A stretch of DNA of 5,864 bases from an uncultured Marvinbryantia sp. GTDB lineage: Bacteria; Bacillota; Clostridia; Lachnospirales; Lachnospiraceae. Shown one piece after another: positions 1 through 5,864 of the stretch; within the stretch, counting starts at the first letter, position 1, and every line of letters starts with the position of its first letter. Location of the stretch: positions 1-5,864 of the forward strand of contig CAKRON010000130.1 in NCBI GenBank assembly GCA_934373455.1. Reading direction: 5' to 3'. Position numbers and translations under genes: made by a program. The notes beneath the pieces were generated by a model that was not told the origin of the DNA, made no database searches, and saw nothing but the letters and a program-made list of their open reading frames with translations.

Positions 1-1
1 T

Positions 2-55
2 CCGATCATTGACGATGAAATTGACAAATATAATAAAGAAACTTATGGGATTTAA
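2..55 (+). CDS. C-terminal end of an unidentified protein (partial, enters from left edge)
   Basis: An open frame runs from the left edge to a TAA at 53-55 and encodes 17 residues ending in DKYNKETYGI. The tail is charged and hydrophilic, as expected for a protein C-terminus, and a strong terminator hairpin follows about 40 bases later, which supports a real gene end. Too little is present to name a family, and I do not recognise it. The gene is convergent with pyk. Confidence 0.45.
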   Translation, partial: PIIDDEIDKYNKETYGI

Positions 56-96
56 AGCCTCCGGCATAGAGTAGGAGGGGATCCGGAAAGAGAAAA

Positions 97-126
97 AGAA
101 GGGGCTGTCGGTTGACAGCCTCTTTT
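97..126. terminator. Bidirectional rho-independent terminator between convergent genes
   Basis: A 13-base arm at 97-109 pairs with 114-126 around a GGTT loop (110-113). The core is GGCTGTC/GACAGCC, extended by A-T, G-C and two G-T pairs. On the plus strand the stem ends in TCTTTT, and on the minus strand the hairpin is followed by CTTCTTTTTCTCTTT, so it can stop transcription from both sides. It would end the unknown plus-strand gene at 55 and the minus-strand operon whose last gene, pyk, stops at 148. Confidence 0.85.
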
Positions 127-147
127 AAAATGGTTCGTTAAAATTCT

Positions 148-1578
148 TTAATATTCTTCGCCCACGACATGTACATTGATCAGGTTGGTAGTTCCAGGAC
201 GTCCAAGAGGAACACCGGCAGTAACAACAGCCACATCTCCTTCTTTTAACAATCCGGCACGGACAGCTTCATCAATAGAATGTTCAAACAGTTCGAAAGT
301 ATCCTGCTCTTCCTTAGTCTGAATTGGAATGACACCCCAGCACAGACTTAACTGTCTGCATACATGAGGATGGGTGGCGCAACCGATAATCGGACTGTCT
401 GGACGGAATTTTGCAATCATCTGAGCAGTACTTCCGGATTTGGTGACAGTTACGATAGCAGCTGCATTTAAATCATGGGCTGTGGAGCAGGTTGCATAGG
501 AAATGGCTTCTGTTACACAGTCATGATTGGAAGCGGTAGAACGATGATTAAAACGGTTGATATAATTGATAGAACTTTCTGTTCTTTCTGCAATTCGAAC
601 CATAGTCTGCAGTGTTTCAACCGGATATTTTCCGGCAGCAGTTTCGCCGGATAACATAATGGCACTGGTGCCATCGTAAATCGCATTGGCAACATCAGTA
701 GTTTCGGCTCTTGTAGGACGAGGGTTATTCATCATGGAATCTAGCATCTGGGTGGCAGTAATGACAATCTTACCAGCGAACATTGCTTTCTTAATCAAAC
801 TTTTCTGGATAACAGGCAGGTCTTCCAATGGGATTTCCACGCCCATATCACCACGGGCTACCATAATACCGTCTGCAACTTTCAGAATCTCGTCAATATT
901 ATCCACGCCTTCTTTATTTTCAATTTTAGCAATGATGCGGATGGAATCGCATCCTTCTGCTTCCAGAATCTTACGGATTTCCAGAATATCACTGGCAGTT
1001 CTTGTAAAAGAAGCAGCAATAAAATCATATCCCATCTTAATGCCGAACAGGATATCATCATGATCCTTCGGACTGATAAAAGGCATGGTGAGCGATACAT
1101 TTGGAACATTTACACCCTTGTGATTGGATACAGGTCCTGGGTTTTCTACGATACAGACAATATCAGTATCAGTGATTTCTTTTACAGTCAGACCAATCAG
1201 ACCATCATCAATCAGGATATTGTCGCCTGGTTTTACATCATGAAGAAGATTGGTATAGGTAATAGCTACGGCAGAATTGTCGCCTTCGATATCACGGGTA
1301 GTAAGAGAGAAAGTCTGGCCTTTTTCCAGAATGACTTTTCCTTCTTTGAAGTCTTTCAGACGAATTTCAGGACCTTTGGTATCCAGAAGTGCAGCAATTG
1401 GTTTTTTTGCTTTATTTCTGGCATGTTTCAGTTCAAGAAAACGTTTTTTCTGTTCTTCATGGTCACCATGGGAAAAGTTAAATCTTGCCACATCCATTCC
1501 GGAATCAATCAGTGCTTCCAGGATGCCTGGTTTGTCGGTAGATGGTCCAAGTGTGCAGATAATTTTTGTTTTTTTCAT
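148..1578 (-). CDS. pyk: Pyruvate kinase (EC 2.7.1.40)
   Basis: This cytosolic enzyme transfers phosphate from phosphoenolpyruvate to ADP, giving pyruvate and ATP in the last step of glycolysis. The 476 residues match the compact form (as in E. coli PykF) and lack the extra C-terminal PEP-utiliser-like domain found in Bacillus enzymes. Visible motifs: KIICTLGPS near the N-terminus, ARFNFSHG (R32, N34, S36, H37), LDTKGPEIR (66-73), the family signature IIAKIENKEGV with catalytic K218 and metal ligand E220, ARGDMG with metal ligand D244, and TATQML with T276. Residues 379-385 (TKSGSTA) lie where allosteric sugar phosphates bind in the C-terminal domain of related enzymes. T67 and E71 in the TKGPE segment are the pair found in K+-dependent pyruvate kinases, so K+ activation is predicted. 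The ATG follows a GAGAGGAAG ribosome binding site at 1584-1592. The gene is last in a minus-strand cluster, 55 bases after the HAD gene and just before a terminator. No convincing promoter of its own was found. Confidence 0.98.
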   Translation of the reverse strand: MKKTKIICTLGPSTDKPGILEALIDSGMDVARFNFSHGDHEEQKKRFLELKHARNKAKKPIAALLDTKGPEIRLKDFKEGKVILEKGQTFSLTTRDIEGDNSAVAITYTNLLHDVKPGDNILIDDGLIGLTVKEITDTDIVCIVENPGPVSNHKGVNVPNVSLTMPFISPKDHDDILFGIKMGYDFIAASFTRTASDILEIRKILEAEGCDSIRIIAKIENKEGVDNIDEILKVADGIMVARGDMGVEIPLEDLPVIQKSLIKKAMFAGKIVITATQMLDSMMNNPRPTRAETTDVANAIYDGTSAIMLSGETAAGKYPVETLQTMVRIAERTESSINYINRFNHRSTASNHDCVTEAISYATCSTAHDLNAAAIVTVTKSGSTAQMIAKFRPDSPIIGCATHPHVCRQLSLCWGVIPIQTKEEQDTFELFEHSIDEAVRAGLLKEGDVAVVTAGVPLGRPGTTNLINVHVVGEEY

Positions 1579-1633
1579 AATGTCTTCCTCTCTTTCTTAA
1601 ATGAATAAGATAATGTTTGGGCAAGTGCCCCAG

Positions 1634-2455
1634 CTATGATACCATAAATTTGTAGATTGCCTCTGCGACACCGTCATGGTTGTTGTCATGCTCAGTAATA
1701 TAAGTTGCATAAGCATGCATATGCGGATCTGCATTTTTCATAACCACGCTGGTATGCGTCGTTTGCAGCATAGAAATATCATTGTCTGCATCACCGGCAG
1801 AGATAGTAGATTCCAGGGGAATCTGCAGCTGCTCACATAACCGGATAATTGCATTTCCCTTGGATATGCCAGGGGCAATGATTTCTAACAGCGAATCGCA
1901 GGAAAAATAAGAATCGACTTTGCCTTCTGACCAGTTGCGGATATGATCCTGAAACTGAACCAGAGATGTGTGATGTTGATAGTCTACAGCCAGTACTTTG
2001 TATGGAGGCGCTGTCAACGTATTTCGGATAGAGGATACAACTTTATAATCCATACCGGTGTTGCGGCAGTACTGGAAAAGATTCTCATTTTCGGATTCAG
2101 TGAGAACCCGAATATCGTCGTAGGTCTGAATATGAATTCCCTGACGGTGTGCTTCTTCAAAAAGAGCATAGACATAGTCTACAGGGATTGCTTGAGAAAA
2201 AATTACTTTTTTTGCATGAATGTCGTAAATGCATGCACCGTTAAATGCAATAATGTAACAGCCAGGCATGGTCAGCCCAAGCATTTCGGCCTGTTTTCTG
2301 GCACTAATCAGAGCACGACCGGTGGAAATGACAATCTTATGACCGCTATCTAATGCCTTATGGATGGCAGTCAGATTGCCTTTGGAGATTTGCTTCTGAT
2401 CATTTAGTAAAGTACCGTCCAGATCAGTAAACAGAATTTTGGTCTCATGGTTCAT
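1634..2455 (-). CDS. Cof-type HAD-superfamily phosphatase (HAD-IIB)
   Basis: This is a predicted cytosolic Mg2+-dependent phosphatase of small phosphorylated metabolites. All four HAD motifs are present in the 273 residues: motif I FTDLDGTLL with nucleophile D11 and general acid D13, motif II VISTGR with T45, motif III around K199 in GISKGNA, and motif IV GDADND with D222 and D226. Residues of about 80-190 between motifs II and III form the cap expected for type IIB, and the NNHDGVAEAI segment near the C-terminus is typical of the Cof/YidA group. Family members act on sugar phosphates, FMN or pyridoxal phosphate, so the substrate cannot be named. The ATG lies 6 bases from an AAGGA at 2462-2466 inside the end of the PHP gene, and the two genes overlap by 11 bases, pointing to translational coupling. 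The stop codon is TAG (1634-1636). Length and motifs look intact. Confidence 0.95.
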   Translation of the reverse strand: MNHETKILFTDLDGTLLNDQKQISKGNLTAIHKALDSGHKIVISTGRALISARKQAEMLGLTMPGCYIIAFNGACIYDIHAKKVIFSQAIPVDYVYALFEEAHRQGIHIQTYDDIRVLTESENENLFQYCRNTGMDYKVVSSIRNTLTAPPYKVLAVDYQHHTSLVQFQDHIRNWSEGKVDSYFSCDSLLEIIAPGISKGNAIIRLCEQLQIPLESTISAGDADNDISMLQTTHTSVVMKNADPHMHAYATYITEHDNNHDGVAEAIYKFMVS

Positions 2456-3305
2456 AGTGTGTCCTTCTTTCGCGTAATGTATCTAAAACAGAATAAGGAA
2501 TATCCAGATGCCCATATCCACATCCCATATCCAGCCCAGGCTTATTTTCGCCATGGAAATCCGATCCACCAGAGAGACAGAGATCCATTTCTTTGGCCAG
2601 ATTGCGTACATAGCTTTCTTCCTCAGCGGAATAAGTGGAGTATATAGCCTCAATTCCCATAAGTCCGGCATCTTTTAGAACACAGATTAATTCACGTAGT
2701 TTTTCATCTGTGAAATGATACAGCATAGGGTGAGCAAGAATGGGTATCCCGCCGGTGGAGCAGATCAGCTGCACTGCATCTTGGGGCGTGACTTTCTCCC
2801 TCTCAATATAGTAAGGGCAGCCTGGACTTAAGTAGCGGTCAAAGGCTTCTGACAGCTGTTTTACATAACCGTGTTCCATCAGAAAACGGGCAATATGTGC
2901 ACGGGTAAGAACCGTATCACCAAACTGTTCCTGCAACAGATCCATAGAGATGCGTATGCCATCGTGTTGCATTTTTTCGATCATACGGAAATTTCGAATA
3001 TCTCTGAAGTGAAGAAATTGATCCAGATGGCTGGAAAAATCCGGATGATCCGGTTGAATATCCAATCCGACAATATGAACATCGCTTCCCTGATAAACAG
3101 TAGAAAACTCAATACCTCGTATGACTTCCAGGGAAGTGCCGGAAGCTGCCGATGCCGCTTCCTTCAAACCGGAAACACTGTCATGATCGGTCAGTGCAAA
3201 AGCAGCCAGATTTTTAGAAAGAGCATGTTGAACCAGCTGAGTCGGAGTAAAAGTACCATCGGAAGCAGTGGAGTGAACATGCAGATCAATGGATAAATGT
3301 TTCAT
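2445..3305 (-). CDS. PHP-domain metal-dependent phosphoesterase (TrpH/YciV-like; possible RNase AM or 3',5'-nucleotide bisphosphate phosphatase)
   Basis: The product is a predicted cytosolic metal-dependent phosphoesterase of 286 residues, close to the length of E. coli YciV. Metal-binding PHP motifs are visible in order: DLHVHS (H9, H11) with SDG, LTDHD (D40, H41), GIEFS (E66), H77, TRAHIARFL (H137), ILAHP (H192), and GSDFHG (D249, H251). Characterised relatives include E. coli RNase AM, a 5'-3' exoribonuclease, and Chromobacterium CV1693, which dephosphorylates 3',5'-nucleotide bisphosphates. Either role fits but the sequence alone does not decide. The frame stays open upstream to an ATG at 3365. 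I chose the ATG at 3305 because AGGAGG lies 5 bases before it, the PHP fold begins immediately, and the longer form would place the promoter inside the gene. It is the first gene of the minus-strand cluster and overlaps the HAD gene by 11 bases. Confidence 0.93.
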   Translation of the reverse strand: MKHLSIDLHVHSTASDGTFTPTQLVQHALSKNLAAFALTDHDSVSGLKEAASAASGTSLEVIRGIEFSTVYQGSDVHIVGLDIQPDHPDFSSHLDQFLHFRDIRNFRMIEKMQHDGIRISMDLLQEQFGDTVLTRAHIARFLMEHGYVKQLSEAFDRYLSPGCPYYIEREKVTPQDAVQLICSTGGIPILAHPMLYHFTDEKLRELICVLKDAGLMGIEAIYSTYSAEEESYVRNLAKEMDLCLSGGSDFHGENKPGLDMGCGYGHLDIPYSVLDTLRERRTHYEP

Positions 3306-3310
3306 AATTG

Positions 3311-3316
3311 CCTCCT
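3311..3316 (-). promoter_or_regulatory. Ribosome binding site that sets the PHP gene start
   Basis: A perfect AGGAGG on the minus strand lies 5 bases before the ATG at 3305. No comparable site precedes the upstream in-frame ATG at 3365, so this decides the start. Confidence 0.85.
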
Positions 3317-3336
3317 GATTTTCTAATAACGCTATA

Positions 3337-3365
3337 ATCATAAACGAAAAAGAGGCCAAATACAA
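3337..3365 (-). promoter_or_regulatory. Sigma-A-type promoter of the PHP-HAD-pyk cluster
   Basis: Read on the minus strand, TTGTAT (3360-3365) is followed after exactly 17 bases by TATGAT (3337-3342), a 5/6 match to the -10 consensus. The -35 box is weak (3/6). Initiation near 3330 would give a leader of about 25 bases that contains the AGGAGG. This is a sequence match only, without expression data. Confidence 0.7.
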
Positions 3366-3377
3366 GTAATTAAAAAA

Positions 3378-3406
3378 TTGACAAAGTTTGGAGTGAACGA
3401 TACCAT
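3378..3406 (+). promoter_or_regulatory. Sigma-A-type promoter of the two-component system
   Basis: A perfect TTGACA (3378-3383) is followed after exactly 17 bases by TACCAT (3401-3406), a 4/6 match to TATAAT. Initiation near 3413 would give a leader of about 36 bases to the GTG at 3449. A short inverted repeat, CAAA-G-TTTG (3382-3390), lies in the spacer and could be an operator half, but it is too short to claim. Confidence 0.7.
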
Positions 3407-3434
3407 AGAAACAGATGAAAATGTATGGGATTTT

Positions 3435-3443
3435 GGGGAGGAG
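3435..3443 (+). promoter_or_regulatory. Ribosome binding site that favours a GTG start for the kinase gene
   Basis: GGGGAGGAG lies 5 bases before the GTG at 3449. The in-frame ATG at 3425 lies upstream of this site and has nothing like it before it. The ATG at 3470 is too far downstream. GTG is therefore the preferred start. Confidence 0.75.
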
Positions 3444-3448
3444 AGAAA

Positions 3449-3757
3449 GTGAAGAAAAATGGCTGGACTATGCGGAAAGCAATTATGATATTTTGTGTGG
3501 GCTGCGTCATGGCTGCACTTCTGATGCAGACATTTTTGTTTCAGCAGTCATTAAAACGACAGATTCGGACAGAGAGTATTGCAGACAACGAAAATACACT
3601 GACCAAAATGCAGGCAGAGCTGACCACATTTATTCACAATATCAGAAAAGAGATGCTGACAATTTACAGTGAGTATGATCTGATAGGCGAACTGCGAAAT
3701 GTAGCACAGGGGAGTCAGGATAAAGTGCCGGCGGATGTTTACTGGTGGCGTTCCTAG
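3449..3757 (+). CDS. N-terminal fragment of a YesM-like sensor histidine kinase, cut short by in-frame TAG
   Basis: This is the 5' part of the interrupted kinase gene, coding 102 residues from the GTG at 3449 to a TAG at 3755-3757. Positively charged residues (K2, K3, R9, K10) precede one hydrophobic segment at about 11-31 (AIMIFCVGCVMAALL), the first transmembrane anchor with its N-terminus inside. A mostly helical, charged stretch of about 70 residues follows, the start of the extracytoplasmic sensor domain. The fragment has no catalytic part, so if made alone it would be a small membrane-anchored stub. The next frame segment, after the stop, continues the same domain without any frame change, so this and the following entry were one gene of 615 codons. 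An ATG start at 3425 would add eight residues and is less likely. Confidence 0.8.
   Translation: MKKNGWTMRKAIMIFCVGCVMAALLMQTFLFQQSLKRQIRTESIADNENTLTKMQAELTTFIHNIRKEMLTIYSEYDLIGELRNVAQGSQDKVPADVYWWRS
3755..3757 (+). other. In-frame amber codon splitting the histidine kinase gene
   Basis: The TAG falls at codon 103 of the frame that starts at 3449. The residues before it (ADVYWWRS) and after it (YLGRKRFSSEDR) read as continuous protein in one frame, so this is a nonsense change and not a frameshift. One transition from TGG (Trp) or from CAG (Gln) would create it. TAG also ends the nearby HAD gene as an ordinary stop, so a recoded genome is unlikely. A base-calling error or a strain-specific mutation are the plain explanations. 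If real, the full-length gene is a pseudogene unless the stop is read through or translation restarts. Confidence 0.9.
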
Positions 3758-3783
3758 TATCTGGGAAGAAAACGTTTTTCTTC

Positions 3784-3788
3784 GGAGG
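3784..3788 (+). promoter_or_regulatory. Possible restart ribosome binding site after the amber codon
   Basis: GGAGG lies 8 bases before the ATG at 3797 and 5 bases before an in-frame TTG at 3794. It lies inside codons for SSEDR, so it may be chance, but its spacing is ideal for restart by ribosomes that stopped at 3757. Confidence 0.5.
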
Positions 3789-3796
3789 ATCGGTTG

Positions 3797-5296
3797 ATGG
3801 CTATGTATCTGTATGATGCCAAAAATCAACTGGTTAGTGCCTATCGTTATAATTGTCAGATGTTTCCGAGAGATATCTATAAAAGTGAGTACGATGCTAA
3901 TACAGAAAGAGTACTGGAATATGTCAATGGAGACCGGACGGATCTGATGATTTCCGGATATTATAATCCGCTGGAAGAAAAGAATATTATACGATTCGTG
4001 TTAAAACTACATAATTATGATACAAAAAGACAGAAAATCGGTTATCTGGTCTGTGAAATTGACAGTATGGCTTTTGCAGTAATTATGAATAAATATGTGG
4101 ATCTGTCTCATGTATATCTTTGGATGCAGCCGGTAAATGACCGGGCAATCGTGATGACAGGAGAAGCCAATAAAGATCAGATACGAATTCAGAAGCAGCT
4201 GTCCCGTGTCATTCAGAATTATTATGACAGCAGCACGCTGGCTCAGGAGTATGGGGAATATTATCTGATTCATGTAGGGCAGGAAGCGAATAATTTGGAA
4301 GCCTGTGCATTGGTATCGCAGTCACTGCTGACGGCAACACAGAGATCCCTGAACCGATCACTTCTTGTTATTATGGTCATGATGCTGGGAATAGTTGTCA
4401 TATTTGTTATATTATTGTCCAGATGGCTAACACGACCGACTGAGCAGATGCTGGAAACCATAGAAAGAATTAAAAATGGGGAGACGCAATTACGTGTTCA
4501 GCCGGTGGGATGGTCAGAAGAACTGAAAGTATTGGGAACAGAATTCAATGATATGCTGGATCGTGTTCAAACGATGGCGCAGGAAGAATATAAATATCGT
4601 CTTATGGTGGAACGTACAGAATATAAAATGCTTCAGGCACAAATTAACCCTCATTTTTTGTATAATACGTTAAATACGATGAGCGGTATTGCCACAGCAC
4701 AGAATTGTCCGCTGGTAAGTGGATTGTGTCATTCGCTGTCAGCAGTGTTTCGGTACAGCCTGAATATGACGGATGAATTTTCTACCGTGCAGAAGGAAAT
4801 GGAACACGTGCGGAACTATCTGTATGTGATGGATGTGCGCAGTGGCTCAGACGTGGCATACGATTACCAGATTGCGGAAGAGACTTTGCAGGATCAGCTG
4901 CCAAGAATCTGTCTGCAGCCAATTGTGGAGAACGCTATAACGCATGGGCTGCGGAATGTTCGAAGAAAAGATAAGAAGCTTACGATTTCGGCAGTACATG
5001 ATGATGGACTCCTGATCATACGCGTAGTGGATAACGGTACAGGGATGGATGCAGAGGAAATGAACCATCTGTTGGAAAAGAATGATCCGAAACGTGTGGA
5101 GACAGGTGTTTCGATCGGAATTTTAAATGTAAATGCCAGATTGAAAAGAGTATTTGGTGAAGAATATGGAATCCTGATTGACAGCAGGATAGGCGAAGGT
5201 ACAGAAGTAATTATCCGGGTTCCGATTTTAGAAAAAACAGAAGAGGGAGGAGAGCGTGATGGAAAGTATGGAAAAAATCAGAGTGCTGGCTGCTGA
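3797..5296 (+). CDS. YesM-like sensor histidine kinase, C-terminal part (main body) after the amber codon
   Basis: This part autophosphorylates on histidine and passes the phosphate to the response regulator encoded next. Counting from the ATG at 3797 (499 residues; add 116 for the uninterrupted frame): about 1-186 are the rest of the extracytoplasmic sensor domain, 187-209 a transmembrane helix (LLVIMVMMLGIVVIFVILL), and 210-261 a HAMP linker. The His_kinase domain follows with the H-box QINPHFLYNTLN and phospho-acceptor H286. The ATPase domain has the N-box QPIVENAITHG (N379), G1 VVDNGTGM (D412), G2 around 437-449 and G3 GEGT (466-469). This is the LytS/YesM family, whose members often sense carbohydrates or peptides. 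The ligand here is unknown. Catalytic residues look intact, so decay is limited to the one stop. Restarted at 3797, the protein would lack the first membrane anchor and could not place its sensor domain outside in the normal way. It overlaps the regulator gene by 38 bases. Confidence 0.9.
   Translation: MAMYLYDAKNQLVSAYRYNCQMFPRDIYKSEYDANTERVLEYVNGDRTDLMISGYYNPLEEKNIIRFVLKLHNYDTKRQKIGYLVCEIDSMAFAVIMNKYVDLSHVYLWMQPVNDRAIVMTGEANKDQIRIQKQLSRVIQNYYDSSTLAQEYGEYYLIHVGQEANNLEACALVSQSLLTATQRSLNRSLLVIMVMMLGIVVIFVILLSRWLTRPTEQMLETIERIKNGETQLRVQPVGWSEELKVLGTEFNDMLDRVQTMAQEEYKYRLMVERTEYKMLQAQINPHFLYNTLNTMSGIATAQNCPLVSGLCHSLSAVFRYSLNMTDEFSTVQKEMEHVRNYLYVMDVRSGSDVAYDYQIAEETLQDQLPRICLQPIVENAITHGLRNVRRKDKKLTISAVHDDGLLIIRVVDNGTGMDAEEMNHLLEKNDPKRVETGVSIGILNVNARLKRVFGEEYGILIDSRIGEGTEVIIRVPILEKTEEGGERDGKYGKNQSAGC
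5248..5252 (+). promoter_or_regulatory. Ribosome binding site of the response regulator, inside the kinase gene
   Basis: AGGAG within a purine-rich GAGGGAGGAGAG run lies 6 bases before the ATG at 5259. It favours that start over the in-frame GTG at 5256 (spacing 3) and the ATG at 5268 (spacing 15). Confidence 0.75.
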
Positions 5297-5864
5297 TGAT
5301 GAATACTGGAGCCGGGAAAATCTGAGAAATCTTCTGCCATGGCAGGAATATGGAATGGAGTTTTTGGAACCGGCCTGTGACGGAGAAGAAGTGTTAGAAC
5401 GTATGGAAGAGGAGCGGCCGGATATTTTATTGACGGATATTAATATGCCATTTATGGATGGACTGGAACTGCTTGCAAGAATGCAAAAGGAATACCCGGA
5501 TGTGATTACAGTGGCAGTCAGTGGATATGATGATTTTGAAAAAGTAAAAGGTACATTTTTGTCTGGAGGGATAGACTATCTTCTGAAGCCAGTGGGAAGA
5601 GAAGATTTGGAACAGGTAATACATAAGGTGACCGATCTTTTGGAAAAACAAAAAAGACAGAAAGAGCAGGAACAGATACAGGATGTCAGAAAAAAGAGGA
5701 CGCAATCCTATCTGGCAGACGGAATGTTCTCAGCACTCCTGACCAGTCAGCTGTACGGAAGAGGACAGGAAACGGAAGAATTACAGGATAGAATATCCGG
5801 AAATACAGCAGCGCTGATAAAATTTTATGATATTGCAGAAATTACAGAAAAATCGGAACATGAC
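5259..5864 (+). CDS. YesN-like response regulator (partial, runs off right edge)
   Basis: The frame is open from the ATG at 5259 to the window end (202 codons, no stop). Residues of about 6-125 form a complete receiver domain: acidic pocket D13/D14, phospho-acceptor D60 in LTDINMPFMDG, S88 in AVSGYDDF, and K110 in DYLLKP. The YDDFEKVK and DYLLKP stretches are typical of YesN-type regulators, which carry a C-terminal AraC-type helix-turn-helix. That half would lie beyond the right edge, so the DNA-binding part is inferred. After the receiver comes a charged, glutamine- and lysine-rich helical linker (about 126-150), possibly a coiled coil. The gene overlaps the kinase end by 38 bases, implying translational coupling and that this is the kinase's partner. 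Because the regulator has its own ribosome binding site, it might still be made if translation of the kinase gene is interrupted. Confidence 0.93.
   Translation, partial: MESMEKIRVLAADDEYWSRENLRNLLPWQEYGMEFLEPACDGEEVLERMEEERPDILLTDINMPFMDGLELLARMQKEYPDVITVAVSGYDDFEKVKGTFLSGGIDYLLKPVGREDLEQVIHKVTDLLEKQKRQKEQEQIQDVRKKRTQSYLADGMFSALLTSQLYGRGQETEELQDRISGNTAALIKFYDIAEITEKSEHD

Noticed and set aside
58..80. CCTCC and GGAGG inverted repeat plus a GGAGGGG run after the unknown gene
   Set aside because: The five-pair stem has a large loop, and no start codon with an open frame follows the purine run. It appears to be chance.
1060..1608. Plus-strand open frame of 182 codons opposite pyk, and shorter ones at 686-1063 and 1277-1600
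   Set aside because: They lie antisense to a highly conserved pyruvate kinase, have no ribosome binding site or recognisable domain, and have odd, Phe/Ser/Ile-rich composition. They are shadows of the real gene.
1579..1633. A separate pyk promoter, and a GGGC-ACTT-GCCC hairpin at 1619-1630
   Set aside because: The best boxes (TTGCCC and TTTAAG) are weak and would start transcription at the ribosome binding site. The stem is only 4 pairs with no T-run, so neither a promoter nor an attenuator can be supported.
3333..3338. Perfect TATAAT on the plus strand
   Set aside because: No -35-like box lies 16-18 bases upstream (GCCTCC instead), and a better plus-strand promoter lies closer to the kinase gene.
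3306..3365. Longer form of the PHP gene starting at the ATG at 3365
   Set aside because: The extra 20 residues would come from promoter DNA and no ribosome binding site precedes 3365. The ATG at 3305 has AGGAGG and the PHP motif starts right after it.
3415..3672. Plus-strand open frame of 85 codons overlapping the start of the kinase gene
   Set aside because: It has no ribosome binding site before its ATG, and it competes with the frame that holds the transmembrane helix and a well-spaced GGAGG.
3755..3757. Genome-wide reassignment of TAG to an amino acid
   Set aside because: The HAD gene ends with TAG at 1634-1636 at the expected family length. Reading through it would run into the pyk leader and start. 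Local suppression is not excluded.

Overview
The window looks like chromosome of a low-to-moderate GC Firmicute, most likely a gut Clostridium of the Lachnospiraceae type. This is inferred from the strong AGGAGG-type ribosome binding sites, the codon use, the short pyruvate kinase and the YesM/YesN-type two-component pair. No comparison could be run. No RNA genes, CRISPR arrays, insertion sequences or tRNAs were seen.

Layout. Positions 2-55 (+) are the last codons of an unidentified gene entering from the left. A strong hairpin at 97-126, flanked by T-rich DNA on both strands, separates it from a convergent three-gene minus-strand cluster read from right to left. The cluster order is a PHP-domain phosphoesterase (2445-3305), a Cof-type HAD phosphatase (1634-2455, overlapping by 11 bases) and pyruvate kinase pyk (148-1578, 55 bases further on). 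The cluster starts at a good sigma-A-type promoter at 3337-3365. All three proteins act on small phosphorylated metabolites or nucleotides, so this reads as a housekeeping metabolic operon with pyk as its last gene.

Divergent from it, a plus-strand promoter with a perfect TTGACA box (3378-3406) drives a two-component system: a YesM-like membrane histidine kinase (3449-5296) and a YesN-like response regulator (5259 to beyond the right edge, 38-base overlap). The two -35 boxes lie only 12 bases apart, so the promoters probably influence one another.

The most notable point is that the kinase reading frame is broken by a single in-frame TAG at 3755-3757, in the middle of the predicted extracytoplasmic sensor domain. 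Coding sequence continues in the same frame on both sides. A GGAGG followed by ATG sits 40 bases after the stop at ideal spacing, so the kinase half could be made as a separate protein without the first membrane anchor. This is a nonsense mutation, a sequence error, or, less likely, a read-through or restart arrangement. Standard use of TAG as the stop of the neighbouring HAD gene argues against genome-wide recoding.
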